Part shown: piece by piece, positions 4,632-5,794 of the stretch
Numbering within the stretch: the stretch's first letter is position 1
How the letters are laid out: the number at the start of each line of letters is the position of its first letter
From: JADLDV01 sp964546355
Lineage (GTDB): Bacteria; Patescibacteriota; Minisyncoccia; Phycocordibacterales; UBA9973
Reading direction: 5' to 3'
Length of the DNA: 5,794 nucleotides
Assembly (NCBI GenBank): GCA_964546355.1
Contig: CAZJJM010000033.1
Span: 1-5,794 of the forward strand
Made by a program: the position numbers and the translations under genes
Notes under the pieces: generated by a model
Seen by the model: only the letters and a program-made list of their open reading frames with translations
Told to the model about the DNA's origin: nothing
Database searches by the model: none

Positions 4632-5639
4632 TTAAATATTAAATAAAGGATTAATAATACCGAGCCCTGCAAGTCCTGCGAGAAGTGCAAATATTCCAAG
4701 ACCTATGACTACAACTCCTGCTGACTTAAAGAAAAGTGGTGCATGTTTTCCATGAGCAAGTGATGCTCCACCAAATGAGAGAAGTAAAAGTACCGGAAGA
4801 GTACCGAGAGCAAAGGCAAGCATTATAAACATTCCAGATATAAATGACCCACTAGAGAGTGCCACAACTTGCATAGACTGAGTGAAGCCACAAGGCAAGA
4901 AGAATGTACCAAAACCTATAATTAATGGTGTTAGAGTTTTGTGTTCAATTTTACGAAAAAAATTGAAGATTCCTGAAGGCAGTGCAATTTTATTCTTTTC
5001 AAACACTCCGACTAAATTGAGTCCTAAAAGGAGCATTACTGTTGAGGCTACAATTCCTAAAATTGCAGTAAATGTAAAACTAATACCAATTGCATTACCG
5101 AGCAATCCAAGTACTCCACCAAGCATTGCAAAACTAACGAGTCTCCCAACATGGAAAAGTACAAATGTTTTCTTGTCACTTACATCATCTTGTGAGATCT
5201 TTGCTGAGAGTGAAAGCACAAACCCTCCGACTACAGCAAGACAGCTAGATACAGAAGCGATGAGTCCAATAATGAAGCTCGTAACTGGTGTAGCATTCCC
5301 ACCAATACCAAGGTTTAGTAGTCCTGACTTTTGTAATATAAAGAAAAGTATTAAAAATCCTAAACCTATAGGTAATGCTTTCCAGATAACATCATCTTTT
5401 TGTTTCTCTTTTAAAACTTTTTCTATTGATACCGTATATCCATTTGGTCTTATCTTTTCAGTTAGAATACCTGCTAATTCTTCTTGTGACCTTTCACTAC
5501 TAGTTTCTACTTGTAAGGTTTGACTCTTTAAGTTTACCTGTGCATTTTTAATGTAATCTTGCTCGCTCAAAATATCCTCGATCAAGATTTTACAGGATGC
5601 ACAATGGGTACCTGAAACATGGAATGTGTATGTTTTCAT
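4632..5639 (-). CDS. Heavy-metal-associated (HMA) domain fused to SafE/DsbD-type membrane protein
   Basis: A 335-residue fusion. Residues 1-72 form an HMA domain with the metal-binding GTHCASC (Cys13, Cys16), as in copper chaperones and CopA. A charged linker (73-87) leads to about seven membrane helices (roughly 88-104, 117-140, 157-184, 187-213, 236-262, 266-290, 302-327). These match the SafE/UreH-like (DsbD_2) family: SSCLAVVGG (Cys133) and PCGFTQ (Cys250) put one Cys in each half of the membrane domain, like the redox pair of DsbD/CcdA. The family is annotated as sulfite exporter or cytochrome biogenesis protein, but its substrate is uncertain. Next to CopA and a cupredoxin, moving copper or supplying electrons to extracytoplasmic thiols are the likely jobs. 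The start lies 2 nt after the copA stop, so it is translated from the same message. Full length; no damage seen. Confidence 0.88.
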   Translation of the reverse strand: MKTYTFHVSGTHCASCKILIEDILSEQDYIKNAQVNLKSQTLQVETSSERSQEELAGILTEKIRPNGYTVSIEKVLKEKQKDDVIWKALPIGLGFLILFFILQKSGLLNLGIGGNATPVTSFIIGLIASVSSCLAVVGGFVLSLSAKISQDDVSDKKTFVLFHVGRLVSFAMLGGVLGLLGNAIGISFTFTAILGIVASTVMLLLGLNLVGVFEKNKIALPSGIFNFFRKIEHKTLTPLIIGFGTFFLPCGFTQSMQVVALSSGSFISGMFIMLAFALGTLPVLLLLSFGGASLAHGKHAPLFFKSAGVVVIGLGIFALLAGLAGLGIINPLFNI

Positions 5640-5641
5640 AA

Positions 5642-5794
5642 TTATAATTTCTTCGCCTTAATTCTTAATGAGTTCGATACTACAGAGACACTTGAGAATG
5701 CCATAGCAAGTCCTGCGAATGCTGGATTTAACAACCATCCAAATACTGGATAGAAAAGTCCTGCGGCGAGAGGAATACCAACCACATTGAATAT
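5642..5794 (-). CDS. copA: C-terminal end of a copper-exporting P1B-type ATPase (runs off right edge)
   Basis: Only the last 50 codons and the TAA stop are in the window. They read FNVVGIPLAAG, then two hydrophobic helices, with MAFSSVSVVSNSLRIK close to the end. This is the characteristic C-terminus of Cu+-transporting P1B-1 ATPases: the Asn of FNVVGIPLAAG and the MxxSS motif in the last helix are the known copper-binding residues of this class. The enzyme uses ATP to pump Cu(I) out of the cytoplasm. It is the upstream gene of the leftward cluster; the HMA-SafE gene starts 2 nt after its stop. The catalytic domains and any N-terminal HMA domain lie outside the window. A silver-handling variant cannot be excluded. 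Confidence 0.9.
   Translation of the reverse strand: MFNVVGIPLAAGLFYPVFGWLLNPAFAGLAMAFSSVSVVSNSLRIKAKKL

Noticed and set aside
4882..5523. 213-codon reading frame on the plus strand opposite the HMA-SafE gene
   Set aside because: Its length follows from the base composition of the antisense of a membrane protein. It is rich in Pro, Ser and Lys, with no domain, and the minus-strand protein has clear family motifs.

Overview
The window looks like a piece of a small, AT-rich bacterial genome, most likely a Patescibacteria/CPR lineage (Parcubacteria-like). This placement is an inference from three things: tight gene packing, poor Shine-Dalgarno signals, and the gene content (an HMA domain fused to a SafE/DsbD-type membrane domain, a membrane-anchored cupredoxin, and a class II ribonucleotide reductase). 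The only TGA stop lies in an ATGA overlap and the other stops are TAA, which fits the standard bacterial code. No tRNA, rRNA, CRISPR array or insertion sequence was seen.

Layout. At 1-170 (minus) is the N-terminal end of an unrecognised membrane protein that runs off the left edge. A 221-base divergent control region (171-391) holds an extended -10 for the left gene, a pair of DnaA-box-like sequences, a sigma70-type promoter pointing right, a palindromic operator at the predicted transcription start, and a GC-rich hairpin followed by TTTT just before the first start codon. Then comes a rightward cluster: a putative ECF-transporter S component (392-937), class II ribonucleotide reductase NrdJ (934-3216), a PduO-type cob(I)alamin adenosyltransferase (3221-3790) and an ArsR-family regulator (3829-4131). 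A hairpin at 4164-4187 separates this cluster from a converging leftward copper cluster: cupredoxin (4213-4614), HMA-SafE fusion (4632-5639) and the C-terminus of a CopA-type P1B ATPase (from 5642 to beyond the right edge).

How the genes fit together. The rightward cluster reads as a self-contained route from scavenged vitamin B12 to DNA precursors. The S component would import a corrinoid, the adenosyltransferase would make adenosylcobalamin, and NrdJ would use it to reduce ribonucleotides. The first two genes overlap by 4 nt and the next two are 4 nt apart, so they should be co-expressed. The ArsR regulator closes the cluster. A 24-bp sequence at its start codon matches, at 19 of 24 positions in inverted orientation, a sequence at the predicted start of the whole operon; this suggests one repressor acting on both its own gene and the B12-RNR operon. 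The leftward cluster is a copper export and thiol/metal handling set: an exporting ATPase, an HMA-SafE membrane protein that may pass metal or electrons, and an extracytoplasmic copper-binding cupredoxin.

The most notable points are the compact B12-uptake/activation/RNR operon with its own ArsR-type regulator, and the dense control region in front of it.
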